Shown: in pieces, positions 49,077 to 58,896 of the stretch
Layout: every line of letters begins with the position of its first letter
How positions within the stretch are numbered: position 1 is the stretch's first letter
From: Asparagopsis taxiformis
Lineage: Eukaryota > Rhodophyta > Florideophyceae > Bonnemaisoniales > Bonnemaisoniaceae
Length of the DNA: 64,000 nt
Direction of reading: 5' to 3'
NCBI GenBank assembly: GCA_030407315.1
Contig: JALQPE010002096.1
Span: 62,001 to 126,000, forward strand
Made by a program: the position numbers and the translations under genes
The notes under the pieces: model-generated
Seen by the model: only the letters and a program-made list of their open reading frames with translations
Database searches by the model: none
What the model was told of the DNA's origin: nothing

Positions 49077-49397
49077 GGCGCTGACGGATCCTTGATGGCG
49101 TGCAGGTATAGAACTTGGCACGTGCCAATGCTACAGAAAGTTGTGAGCAGAAAGCGCGGATGCGCCGATGGTTCTCCGGGCGGCTGGTAAGGAGAGGGAC
49201 TGGTTGTAGCAATCACGTGTAGAAGTGTCTTGAAAGCAGCAAGATTTGAATATTATTTGCTCTTTTCCCATGTGCCTAATTTTAACCTATTTTCTTCATC
49301 TAGATTTAGCTAATGCCGCCGACGACTTCTTTATCAAACAGACCCGTGCATATAACAAAGTGCTCCCTCTCAACCCTCGCCATCGACAACTTGAACT
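49077..49397. promoter_or_regulatory. Divergent promoter region, ARP5 and WDR12
   Basis: Only 321 bp separate the two start codons, so promoters of a chromatin gene and a ribosome-assembly gene are packed together. No clear TATA box. Confidence 0.45.
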
Positions 49398-50711
49398 ATG
49401 GGCGCAATGGAAGGTGAAGATAGTGGACCTAGTCTGCAAATTCGGCTGAAAGCTGGTGTGCAAGATGAAGCTCTACGAGCAGCAGATGGAGTCGAACTAT
49501 CGGTACCGCAAAAGATGGGCAAAAAAGGTCTTCGACAACTGCTAATAAACCTTCTCGAGTTATCAGAAGACACTGCGCCAGAATTTTACTTTCTGGTCTC
49601 AGACGAGCATCTGCTGCGGACTACTCTGGGAAAGTACGTCTTGCGTCGCAACCTGTCAACTGAAGCAACATTGGAAATCACATACTACATTTCGCTACCA
49701 ACGCCAGAAGCACAGGAACCGCAGCCGGTTTCAGACGAGTGGCTATCTGCAATTCACGTGACAAGTTGCGCCGCACATGCAGATCCGCTGATTCTAACTG
49801 GATCGTATTCCGGGGCGCCGTCAATCGTGACACGGACTGATTGCCTAATCGGGGAGTCGTCGCTGAAATCATCGGCACATTCGGCGGTCATCAAGGGTGT
49901 CGCGTGGGTCGAGGCAGGCGCAAGCTTTCTAACTGCCTCCCAGGACCAGACGGTGCAGCTGTGGTCATGCGATGTGGGCAAGGCGACTGCAGAACCCATG
50001 TCTATATTCCGGTCGGACGAATCGGGCAGTGCAGTGTGCTTCAGCTGTATGTCAACAGCAAAAGTATCGAGCGGTGAGACAGCGGCAGCGCTGGGTGGAA
50101 TGGACGGTTCCATCTGGACGATTGCGTCGCTGGAAGCGCAAGCGACGGAGAGTAGCGGCAAGAAGCGAAAGGAGACAGAAGCAACGCGGCTGAAATGCGA
50201 GCGAATCGGAACAGCGTCGGTGAATATGAGCGTGTCAGCCACGAAATTCAAGGGCGACAATATAGTGAGCGCCGGTTGGGACGGACTGATCCGCGTGTGG
50301 GATACACAGAAGCAAACAGCATTGATGACAATTCCATGCGGAGGAAAGGCGGTGAGTTCTGTAAACGTATCGGAAAGTGTGATGCTCGTAACGGCTGTGG
50401 ATGGTGCGGTGCGGCTAATCGATGCGCGTGAGGGACGTGGGGTTGTTGCTGCATGTGGAAGGCAATCGGCGCATCGTGGTGTGGTGTCGGACGGTTGCTG
50501 GATTGACGTGGGCGCAACGGCTGTCAGTGGCGGATTGGACGGTTGCTTGAAGTTTTGGGATACAAGAGCTCTTGTCGCGGCGGTTAGAGTGGTCGAGAAT
50601 GTGCATGGCCAAGCTGGAAAATGTGTCGCTGTGGACAGCGCATGGCACGATGGACGACATTGGGCGTTTTCGGCTGGGGCGGATGGAAAAGTTGCGGCGG
50701 TTCGATTGTAG
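49398..50711 (+). CDS. WDR12: Ribosome biogenesis protein WDR12/YTM1
   Basis: Part of the PeBoW (PES1-BOP1-WDR12; Nop7-Erb1-Ytm1 in yeast) complex that matures 27S pre-rRNA and the 60S subunit in the nucleolus. The 437-residue protein has the N-terminal NLE/ubiquitin-like domain (about 12-95; LQIRLKAGVQDEALR, LSVPQKMGKKGLRQLLINLL), which in yeast is the docking site for the AAA ATPase Rea1/Midasin. It includes the conserved acidic residue region near FYFLVSDE. WD40 repeats follow from about 115 to the end, with GLIRVWDT and GGLDGCLKFWDT among the clear units. The start ATG at 49398 is followed by a second Met three codons on. AATAAA lies at 50726-50731, 15 nt after the stop. Confidence 0.92.
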   Translation: MGAMEGEDSGPSLQIRLKAGVQDEALRAADGVELSVPQKMGKKGLRQLLINLLELSEDTAPEFYFLVSDEHLLRTTLGKYVLRRNLSTEATLEITYYISLPTPEAQEPQPVSDEWLSAIHVTSCAAHADPLILTGSYSGAPSIVTRTDCLIGESSLKSSAHSAVIKGVAWVEAGASFLTASQDQTVQLWSCDVGKATAEPMSIFRSDESGSAVCFSCMSTAKVSSGETAAALGGMDGSIWTIASLEAQATESSGKKRKETEATRLKCERIGTASVNMSVSATKFKGDNIVSAGWDGLIRVWDTQKQTALMTIPCGGKAVSSVNVSESVMLVTAVDGAVRLIDAREGRGVVAACGRQSAHRGVVSDGCWIDVGATAVSGGLDGCLKFWDTRALVAAVRVVENVHGQAGKCVAVDSAWHDGRHWAFSAGADGKVAAVRL

Positions 50712-51216
50712 AGTCTGTAAGTTATAATAAACGAGTCTGAAAATAGAAGGAGACGGTGTGAATTTATGTCTCGTCAGTGGTATTGAAGCTCAGTGATAGG
50801 TAGTACCGCTGCACAGCGATGCGCTGTGTAGCGCGCGCTGGCCGGCTCCGCGGCACGGCAGGGCACGGCACGACACGACACGATACGCCGCACTACTCAA
50901 GCGACTGTCGCATGATTTATGATCATTGCTAACACATATATTACCATTGTACGCTGCAACGTACAATGTATATTGCTTGTTTCAGAAAATGGGCCTTCAT
51001 TGATATGTTGGCAGCGCCACTTTTCGCAATACCCGCCGTGTCGTGCCCTGAATCTCACAACCCGCGCCGGCACGCGCTCCCAACACTCTTTCCACGTCAG
51101 CTCAACCCAGCAATCTATCCCAACAATGGCCGCCCTCCCAGTGCCACTGCCATATCAAATACATAAGCCATCACCCACCCGTCGCAACACTCATCGAGCC
51201 ATGCCCCCCATCCAAA
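50712..51216. other. Intergenic region with pentanucleotide repeat
   Basis: Holds the AATAAA of WDR12 and, at 50851-50890, imperfect CGGCA/CGACA tandem units. The rest is promoter and leader of the tandem-DEP gene. Confidence 0.5.
50851..50890. repeat. Imperfect CGGCA/CGACA tandem repeat
   Basis: About seven 5-nt units (CGGCA, GGGCA, CGACA, CGATA variants) in tandem, a small minisatellite-like tract in an intergenic region. Confidence 0.6.
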
Positions 51217-52278
51217 ATGCCAATGCCCACCAACTTTGACCGAACACAGCATGCAAGCTTTGCCAGCACCCGATTATCCCCCTTTCAAAACCCGCGTCCC
51301 AGCACCGTATACCTCTACGTGCAAGTGCGCATCTCCGGCTCCACAGTTCCCTTCCTTGTACCCCGTCTACTCGAACAATTGCCCGTCACCACTCACACCT
51401 CCCTCTTCCGCAAATACCACCGCTCCTTCACTGGCGCCCAGCTTGTCTACTTTCTATACGCCAATCGACTCGCGCGCAGCGAGCGGGAAGCCCTTGCGAT
51501 CGGCAATGCCCTGCTGCGTGCCGGCGTGTTCCGCCACGTGCGCAACGAGTATCTCTTCCGCAACGGCCAGTACATCTACAGATTCGCTGCCCACGAAGAC
51601 TACGCCGTCGAGGAGGATCACACCCGTCTGCGCAGCTCCCGCATGATGACCGTGGCCTGTAATTCACATATGACCATGCCCGAGATCCGCAGACTGGACA
51701 CTGCCGGCCCAGCTGTCGCGCCCGCAATGACCGCTGGAATCAATTTTAGTGATGCCACTATTTTTGCTCGTGACGTATGGCTCCCCGAGGAGCAGCCCGA
51801 GTTTGACGAAGAGGACGTGGCTGTGGAGACCGGTATTCGCATCGGACGTAGAGTTTATCCCAATCTCGTTAGTGACTTCACAAACGCGTCTGAGATTGTT
51901 GGCACAAATTATGTCAAGGGTCGCTTGTTGGAAAAGTCGTTCTCTGGCAGAGCGGCTACCAAATGGCTCGTGAGGAATAAGTATGCAAAGACAACTGCAG
52001 AGGGGATTGGGATTGGTAATGCGATGCTGTCAGCTGGTGTGCTTTATCCATTGGAAACAGACAATTTCGGATTTGAATGTAATGACGCGTATTATAGAAT
52101 GATGGCAGATACAGATATTACAAAGGAGTTGAAGAGAGGCGCTAGGAAGGACCTCATGCTCAGATTTCTGGGCATCAATCGTATCAAAGTTGGCAGAACT
52201 AGTTCGACGCTACAGAGTCCATGGTTTGACGATCAGCTGTCCTACTCATTTGCCTCTGCTAGCACGCTTAGTCGTTAA
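51217..52278 (+). CDS. Tandem DEP-domain protein
   Basis: A 353-residue protein with two DEP domains and no other recognisable domain. DEP1 lies at about 47-124 (HRSFTGAQLVYFLYANRLA, REALAIGNALLRAGVFRHV). DEP2 is at about 211-297 (KSFSGRAATKWLVRNKYAKT, EGIGIGNAMLSAGVLYPL). Both carry the core pattern of DEP domains: a Phe/Ser-x-Gly-x-x-hydrophobic-hydrophobic-x-(Trp/Tyr) helix and an A-x-x-[IL]-G-x-x-[ML]-L helix. DEP domains bind phospholipid membranes or GPCR/Rac-type signalling partners. Without a catalytic domain it is likely an adaptor. The linker (about 130-205) is acidic at its end (PEEQPEFDEEDVAVE), and the C-terminus is Ser-rich. The ATG at 51217 has a good context (AAAATGCC). Confidence 0.8.
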   Translation: MPMPTNFDRTQHASFASTRLSPFQNPRPSTVYLYVQVRISGSTVPFLVPRLLEQLPVTTHTSLFRKYHRSFTGAQLVYFLYANRLARSEREALAIGNALLRAGVFRHVRNEYLFRNGQYIYRFAAHEDYAVEEDHTRLRSSRMMTVACNSHMTMPEIRRLDTAGPAVAPAMTAGINFSDATIFARDVWLPEEQPEFDEEDVAVETGIRIGRRVYPNLVSDFTNASEIVGTNYVKGRLLEKSFSGRAATKWLVRNKYAKTTAEGIGIGNAMLSAGVLYPLETDNFGFECNDAYYRMMADTDITKELKRGARKDLMLRFLGINRIKVGRTSSTLQSPWFDDQLSYSFASASTLSR

Positions 52279-54654
52279 ACGCGATGAAGCTTTGTATAGT
52301 AAGTTATGCCATAGCTGCGATAAAGGAGAGGCCGATTGAATTTGCAAACGAGATGCTGTATCTCGGTAGGGAAAGACGTGGTCTCGAGAGTGAGACAACG
52401 GTAAGCGATAGTCTCGAGGCCGACGGGAAAATTTTGATATCAAAATACTGTATGCACAGACATCTTGTTGTCCAAACGGCTCAACCGTATGAGGCATGCG
52501 CGGCGCTTGAATTCCACTGCGCAGATGAAACCTAATGTTCTGGTAAGCATGGCATCTTTCCCAGGTGCATACACGCACATTTATATATAACGAGCTGTGC
52601 TGTGGAGATTACTTATGTCTCAAACAAGTAAGCGTTAAAAGGAACAAGCCCTGCTAATGCAGACAGCGTGGCTTGCAAAATTGGCTCGTCATAGCGTGTG
52701 GGTGTAGAATATAGACGATACGATGGACGCTAGAGTCCAAACAGCATTAGCAAATGCAGCGCCAGCTGCATTCAGCCATTGCATTAACAATTGAACGCGC
52801 TGCAGCTGACACTCAGCCTTGCTCCATCATAGTTGCCGTTGTATGTTTTCGAGAAAGTGCTCCGCTGCAAGATGATCATGCAGCATCGCTGTGAGAAAAA
52901 GTTGAATTGGACCAAGTATATTTAGACTCCATTAGTCGCACTCACGTTACGTTGCATGTGATTACATAATCAAGTTGTGTATGAAGTCTTAATAAGTGCA
53001 ATCGTAATGCTTATCGCTTCACAAAACATGCGCGTTGTATGACGGTACAAAATGGCGCCAAAACGATAAGATGCTAACATTTTTGTTATCGTGATTGGAG
53101 AATGTGGTCCGGTCCGGTGTGGCCCGGTCCGCCTGCACATGCTGCTTGCCAACGGTTGGATGACAGCTGCTGCGCTGTTGCAGCTCGGACCCGTCTGCAT
53201 TCCACCGCGAGACGCGAGGCCGAGTTGGCATTTGCGGCGTGGATTTGGCGGCTCAGTTATGTACCCAAGGCGCTGCAGTGTACTCGATTGACATGTTCTC
53301 AGTGCCACGGCAGAATGTACATACCTCTGCACATTCCATTTCGAAACAAGCAGTTTGTGGTGGTGAGGAGCTTCACCGCGCATGGTTTGTGATATATGGG
53401 GCGAAAATCACTACTTCCATTGCACGTGAGATGACAATGCTTCGGAAGCGTGCCAGTGCGATTCGATCTCTGCAGACAGCTCCATCTGTCCCGACATACC
53501 CTGTGTATATCCATTCACAATGAGCATTCGCCGATGACATACTATTCATGTTTCTTCATATTCCTTGTCATATTTCCATAGATATCACATGAGAAAAATT
53601 GACATGTGCTCGATGGAATCCTGCATGTCTCCAACCATCCTTGCGGTCCTTGGAGAGGAGACCTGGGCAGTGCCAAACAGCTATAAAACAAAACATCGGT
53701 ACATAGACCAGCGCAGCTCATCTCACCGTTGATATAAGCCTTTCGGAGACAAGTATGACGATTTCCCAAGCTGGCGCAACCATTGTTGTTCTTGCGCGAG
53801 AGAACGAAAAACTCTGAATGAAGTGCTCTCGAGACGAGTGTTTGAATGTTCCTCAGAGCAAGATGAGGACTATCAGAGGTGTGAAAGTCTACTGCAACGA
53901 TGTGTCTATTTTTATTTTAGTCTAGCAACTTGCATGTGCTGCTTGCAGCGTAATGTTCAGCAGCAGCAATTCACCAAAGTTGACCGCACTCGAGATGAGA
54001 TAGGTTATGAGCCAGATCAGCGGCGGGCAATGTATAAAATCGTAAATTTCATCGCCCTGTCGCGCTGCACCGGCAAGTTGGCAATGTCGAGACTGGCTAC
54101 CAGTCGATTTCAGCCGATCATTGTCCTGCACGGTGAGTGGTGCAGCTCATTTGTACGGCGCGGTGTTGTGCGACGGTTCTCAGCGATTGAGTATGGCGTT
54201 GTTTTGACCGTACCCGTTCTGACGGGCGGGCGGAATCAAAGCGGGGGTGATGCGATACATTCGGGTGCGGTATATACTACGTTAGTTGCATAAGCAGAAA
54301 CCTCAGGTAAGAGTACTGCGGCAGCTACAGAGGCTGGATTTGCAGGGCAAAGGCGGCGTAATACTGTATTTGTTGCGCTCTTTAGTTATTACAGCGCTGT
54401 AACGACATAACGGGAAGAGTTATACGAGCGCGCGCACAACTGCGGCTGCAGAATGATTGACCTGCTGCGGGGCTGCAGAGCTCTGCGCGCGATGTGTGAC
54501 AAATTTGAAACTAATCAGTTTTCATTCTGCAAATTAAATTTAAAACCTTGTCAAAATTCGGTTCAGGCTGGCGACTCAGACGGGACGGACGTTTCCAATC
54601 AAATCCAATCACCGTAATTTCTCCACAATTCACACTTGCCCGATTCTCCGCCGC
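52279..54654. other. Gene-free region
   Basis: About 2.4 kb with only short, conflicting frames. An 8-bp inverted repeat (AATGCAGC...GCTGCATT) lies near 52755-52775, and a GGTCC/GGCCC-rich stretch near 53103-53131. Around 53755 a 20-codon frame (MTISQAGATIVVLAREN and on) looks protein-like but is isolated. No gene or RNA can be supported. Confidence 0.4.
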
Positions 54655-56190
54655 TCACCGCCTCACGAAAAACTGCGCATAATGTCCCCATCCGTCACGA
54701 TCTCTCTCGCCAATAAACCTCAGAATCGCTTCGCACAGCGTTCGACATATCGGCCCTCGCAAGTTACACACATTGTGTAACAACAAAACCTCCTTCAGCT
54801 CCTCGCAGTCTTGCCGCCAATGACCCATATCCGTTTCATATTTTCTCACAAGCCTTCGATTCGCTCCAACCTTTTTTCTTATCGCTGCAACCTCCTCCTT
54901 TCCTAGTCGCTCCCTGCACAGCACTTCTGTCATTTGACAGTTCTCTCGCACAGCATCCGCATGCGCCGCAGATATAGCAGAAGGCACATTCAACTCGGCA
55001 GCTGTCCGTACCCAACCAGCTGCCGCTTCTATATTTCTTGCAACCCCAATCCCCTTTCGTAGCACCTTGGACATTCGCACTGCGCAATGTGGTACCTTTC
55101 TCTCTGCACCCTCTCGTACAGCAGCCGCATACTCCTCCCCAGCCATCTCGTCAATCGATACCACAGATAACACAGACGAAACCCGTGTAAACATCTTCCC
55201 CCTCTCTTCTTCGCTAACCTCCCTGTTCCCCATGCGCGCAATCTCATATTCCGCTAAAACGGCCCGTTCAAACTGGTCCAGTGCAAGCGCACATCCTTGT
55301 CCAGCAGCCTTTCTCAGTAAAATACTCCCCCTAACAGTGTCCTTTCCCCTTACCAGAATCCTCATTCTCTTCCCTTGCCGTCCCTTTTCCTTTGCTCTCC
55401 CAGCCTCGTCGCTCTCCCCGTCCCGGGATGAGCGTTCCGGCGAAGAAACCTCTGACCATGCCAAGTCCTCGTACACCTTTGCTTTGGGACCCTCTAGTCG
55501 GGCTCCAAACGCCGTTGTTCGACACAACAACGTGCCCAGAACGGCCTGACAACCTGCATGTCCCGCATCAGCGCCACGCTCCACGAGCGTAACTGCCGTC
55601 TCAACAGCCGTCCGATCCGGCAGGTTGAGCCGTCGTGCATAGTACATATGCACAGTCTGAGCCGCTGCGTCGTACGACCCGGCGTCAACCGCCGCGAGCA
55701 AATAGCGCACAGTGCTATTACTGAGCGCTTTCGGCTTGCGTCCGGCACTTGTCGGTCGCTCCTGTATCGTTGACAAGATTGCGAGCACCGTTCGGACACG
55801 AATAAGCGCCAGGGCGGGTTGTGAGCCGCTCTTACGGGAGGGACGTGAGTGGACAAGGAGGGATACCACGGACGCAAGGTTGTCTTCTGACAAATGCGCC
55901 AAGAGTTGCACCCAAACTACATCGAGGTCGGTAGAGAACTTGCTGCGAAGGAGAGAAAGGCGGCGCGGCTTTGTACGACTCGCTGTTGAAGAGCTGCGAC
56001 GTGAGGGGAGACTCCAGAATGAACTGCTTCGTCGGACTTCGGTGTCAGACTTTGTTCGGGGAAAGGATTGCGGTGGTGCTACGATGGCTGACGTTTCGGA
56101 AGGCGGGATGTCAGCGGGAACGGCTTGCGGTTCGGTAGGAACTGTGCCCAGCGGCGAGCTTTCGCGGTCAGGGATGGCTAGAAATCTCAT
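54655..56190 (-). CDS. Sel1-like repeat protein, unknown
   Basis: A 511-residue protein. The first ~125 residues are Ser/Pro/Arg-rich and disordered. A helical region then shows the A/G spacing of Sel1-like (TPR-related) repeats: AAVDAGSYDAAAQTVHMYYARR, ERGADAGHAGCQAVLGTLL, LLRKAAGQGCALALDQFERA, and VRMSKVLRKGIGVARNIEAAAGW. The repeats are spaced unevenly, with charged loops between. Sel1-like proteins are scaffolds, as in ER degradation (SEL1L/Hrd3), chitin synthase activation (Skt5) or signalling. There is no signal peptide or membrane helix, so a cytosolic scaffold is likeliest. ATG 56188-56190 (MRFLAIPDRES) is chosen. The frame is open up to 56286, but that stretch does not look like a conserved leader. 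Confidence 0.65.
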   Translation of the reverse strand: MRFLAIPDRESSPLGTVPTEPQAVPADIPPSETSAIVAPPQSFPRTKSDTEVRRSSSFWSLPSRRSSSTASRTKPRRLSLLRSKFSTDLDVVWVQLLAHLSEDNLASVVSLLVHSRPSRKSGSQPALALIRVRTVLAILSTIQERPTSAGRKPKALSNSTVRYLLAAVDAGSYDAAAQTVHMYYARRLNLPDRTAVETAVTLVERGADAGHAGCQAVLGTLLCRTTAFGARLEGPKAKVYEDLAWSEVSSPERSSRDGESDEAGRAKEKGRQGKRMRILVRGKDTVRGSILLRKAAGQGCALALDQFERAVLAEYEIARMGNREVSEEERGKMFTRVSSVLSVVSIDEMAGEEYAAAVREGAERKVPHCAVRMSKVLRKGIGVARNIEAAAGWVRTAAELNVPSAISAAHADAVRENCQMTEVLCRERLGKEEVAAIRKKVGANRRLVRKYETDMGHWRQDCEELKEVLLLHNVCNLRGPICRTLCEAILRFIGERDRDGWGHYAQFFVRR

Positions 56191-57409
56191 GGTGAAGGGG
56201 GCGTTGGTATAGTCTCGAATGGGGTTGGGATGAAGGTAAGGACGGCAATAGTGCGTTATCGTTGCGGGGAATGATATGAAGGGCACACGATTGAAACATC
56301 ATCGTTGGTTGCTTTTACCAAAGTCGAAATATCTCAAGTGCAAAGGGTGACTCGTGTGACAGTTTGTTTGGACCATTCACGCTCGTCAATTATCAGTGGA
56401 AAATAGTAGCGGGATACATATGTACTCTTTGTGGAGAGCGAGGGAAGTAGCAATGTGTAGGTATGGAGCTAAAATAGGTCGGAATACAGATGATAAAGTT
56501 ATGAGTGCCCCGTCGATGTGGCATTGGAAAGGGTTTGTATTCATGTAAGCAGCATCAGGAAGTGGAGATTACAATTGCGCATCACTACCAGCTGGTTACA
56601 CCTGGTAAAACCTTGAGTAGTACTACCTTGAATTGTATCTCTGTGGGTAGGTGTGATGCAAGTGGGCTGTGTGTGGGAATGTGACTCTAGTGCAACGGCC
56701 CGGTCACGCGAGATAGCGGTGTGTAATTATGTTGTTGCTAGGTCATTTCACGCTGCGAAACAGCGACGCCGGCAACAGATGCGACTAGTCCCGCGGCCGG
56801 ACGATAGGCGGCATTTTTGTTAGTTGCGAGATAAGATGTAAGGTACGATTTCATTAAAATACTCAAGTTGCTTCCACTGGACACAGGTGCATTACTTCAG
56901 ATACATGCGTCCAGTTTCCCAGTTGTAGCACGTTGTTGTGCATCTAGTGTGTCTTTCCCGCGAAAAGCCGATGTTATTGGAGGGCGGCCGTTGTTATGTC
57001 CACAAACTCTCCGCACGGAGTGGTGAAAAAAAGATTGTGAGGCAACTGCGTGACACGTCGAAATGGATTAAGAAGGAGCGCAACCAACCAGCGTCAATCA
57101 TTGTTGGGAATAATTAGTTAGCACGATGGGAGCGGCCTGGAGCAGCGATGAATAATCGATAGCACGGCACGCAAGTAACTCGGAGGCGGATCAAAAAAAA
57201 TCCAGACCAGATACGACGGCATCTGGAAGCATACCACAACGTGACAGGGACATATCCAGCACGCAGCGCATGTAAATCATCATCAATCCAAAACATTTTG
57301 ACAAATCAGCCAACCAACGTTCCGTCCAGTCCTCATAACACCGCAGGGACCCCTCATCCCACAACTTACATCGAATCCACATCATCTCCCGCATCTCCAA
57401 TCACCTCCA
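56191..57409. promoter_or_regulatory. Divergent intergenic region
   Basis: About 1.2 kb between the Sel1-like and YbeY genes, which diverge here. It holds both promoters. I see no other gene, RNA or repeat. Confidence 0.4.
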
Positions 57410-58060
57410 ATGCTAACTTTCGTGTCCCCCATTCCGCTCCTCACAAAGCCCACGTCGCCGCAACCTGTTCGTCCAAATCACCGCGTACCAGCGCGTCGCG
57501 TCGCGCGACGCGCGCGATGTCTGGCTACGCAGTCCGCGCCAGAGCCGGAAGCCGATTGGGTGATCGTCGATATATTGCAACGCGACACGTCAGTAGCCGA
57601 CGAAGTGGCCACACAATTGGCGTCAGATGCCAAGCGACTCGTCCGTCATGTATTACGTGACGCGCCCGCAGAATTGTCGCTTTCGCTCGTCTCGGACGCG
57701 CAAATTCAACAGCTCAATCTGACGTGGCGCGGCAAGGACGCGCCCACAGATGTGCTGTCATTTCCGCAAGGTGATGACGTCGTGTTGGGCGATATCGTTA
57801 TTTCTGTGGATACTGCAACGCGCCAGGTTGGAAATCGTGTAGGCGCGTGTTCGGATCTTCTGGGTGAGATCCGTGTCCTGCTGGTGCACGGTTTGCTGCA
57901 CTTGCTTGGATATGATCATGAGGGTGAAAAGGAAGGCGATTGGCTTGTTATGGCTAGAATGGAATCGACTATTTTACACGCTATGGGGTGGCAGGGGGAG
58001 GGGTTAGTTGCAGCGGTACAGGATCAAGTCTACAAAGATATTGTAATGGATGTCGATTAG
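57410..58060 (+). CDS. ybeY: Endoribonuclease YbeY, predicted plastid
   Basis: Zinc-dependent nuclease of the UPF0054 family that matures 16S-type rRNA and acts in ribosome quality control; plants have a plastid form. The 216-residue product has a basic leader (MLTFVSPIPLLTKPTSPQPV, Phe at 4; about 1-45) that looks like a plastid transit peptide. The complete YbeY domain follows: LSLVSDAQIQQLNLTWRGKD, PTDVLSFPQGDDVVLGDIVIS, and the metal site HGLLHLLGYDH with His160, His164 and His170. The C-terminal helix (ARMESTILHAMGW) is intact. The ATG at 57410 gives the leader. The bacterial-type protein with an organelle leader is what an endosymbiotic origin would leave. Mitochondrial targeting is a possible alternative. 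Confidence 0.93.
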   Translation: MLTFVSPIPLLTKPTSPQPVRPNHRVPARRVARRARCLATQSAPEPEADWVIVDILQRDTSVADEVATQLASDAKRLVRHVLRDAPAELSLSLVSDAQIQQLNLTWRGKDAPTDVLSFPQGDDVVLGDIVISVDTATRQVGNRVGACSDLLGEIRVLLVHGLLHLLGYDHEGEKEGDWLVMARMESTILHAMGWQGEGLVAAVQDQVYKDIVMDVD

Positions 58061-58896
58061 ACTCTGTTTGTAGGACATTCAATATGGGTTCATGTGAATA
58101 TATACGTGAGAGATGAATTGACAGACTGGCATGGCCTTTCTCGTCTGATTGTGTTGCAGGCCCCTAATATTGCGACTGCGAATGGAGGACTAGTCGATTC
58201 ACTTCAGCCGATGTCCAAAGCGTCATGCATGTAAGAATTTACACACGGTAATGTAGCTGTCTGTTGGTCATTACTGTTATGTTACTTACGGAAGCGCGAC
58301 ATGATGTTTTGAACCCGTCCGTCGTGTTCAAACGTTCATTAGACAATTCTAGAGCTTGAGGGTTGAATTATTGTCTCTAAAGATTGAGGGGTACAAGTTG
58401 AATGACAATTGGGATGGAGCAGAAATGCACCATTCGGTAGGTTGTTGAATCAAGTCTCAACGAAGATGGCTGAGTATTGATTTCATCCCTGTCGTTAAAC
58501 TCCACAACTTGTTCTTAATGTACATGTTGACGCAGTTTGTTATGTGGATCATGTACGGAACGCAAAATCCTTTAGTCGAGTATTCAACTTATTGCGCACA
58601 TCGGATGAGTAGTAGCCCAACCCGATAGATGAAAAATTGTTGGCAGGCGCATCTGCTCTGGTTCACAGATGGGTTGGATGGCATAGCCCTGGCGATATCC
58701 GTTGCCCTATATCATGCAATAGCCACTTCCATCGCAATAAAATTATTGTTGAAATTATATTTTTCAGTTCCTGCCTATGTTCCCGTCGTCGCCCGTGTCA
58801 ATTGACAGACGCGAATGACCCAACTTTCCACAGTTTGAACACTCTCCGTCTTTTCCGCTACGCCATTCCGCAGCACGAGAACAACATCGGCGCAAC
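58061..58896. other. Intergenic region
   Basis: 3' flank of YbeY and promoter of eIF3d. A plus-strand frame (58637-59020) runs into the eIF3d start but is in another frame. I see nothing else. Confidence 0.5.

Noticed and set aside
57410..58060. YbeY, YbaB and Tag as bacterial contamination
   Set aside because: They lie among clear eukaryotic genes, YbeY has a plastid leader, and all three are normal nuclear genes of algae and plants.
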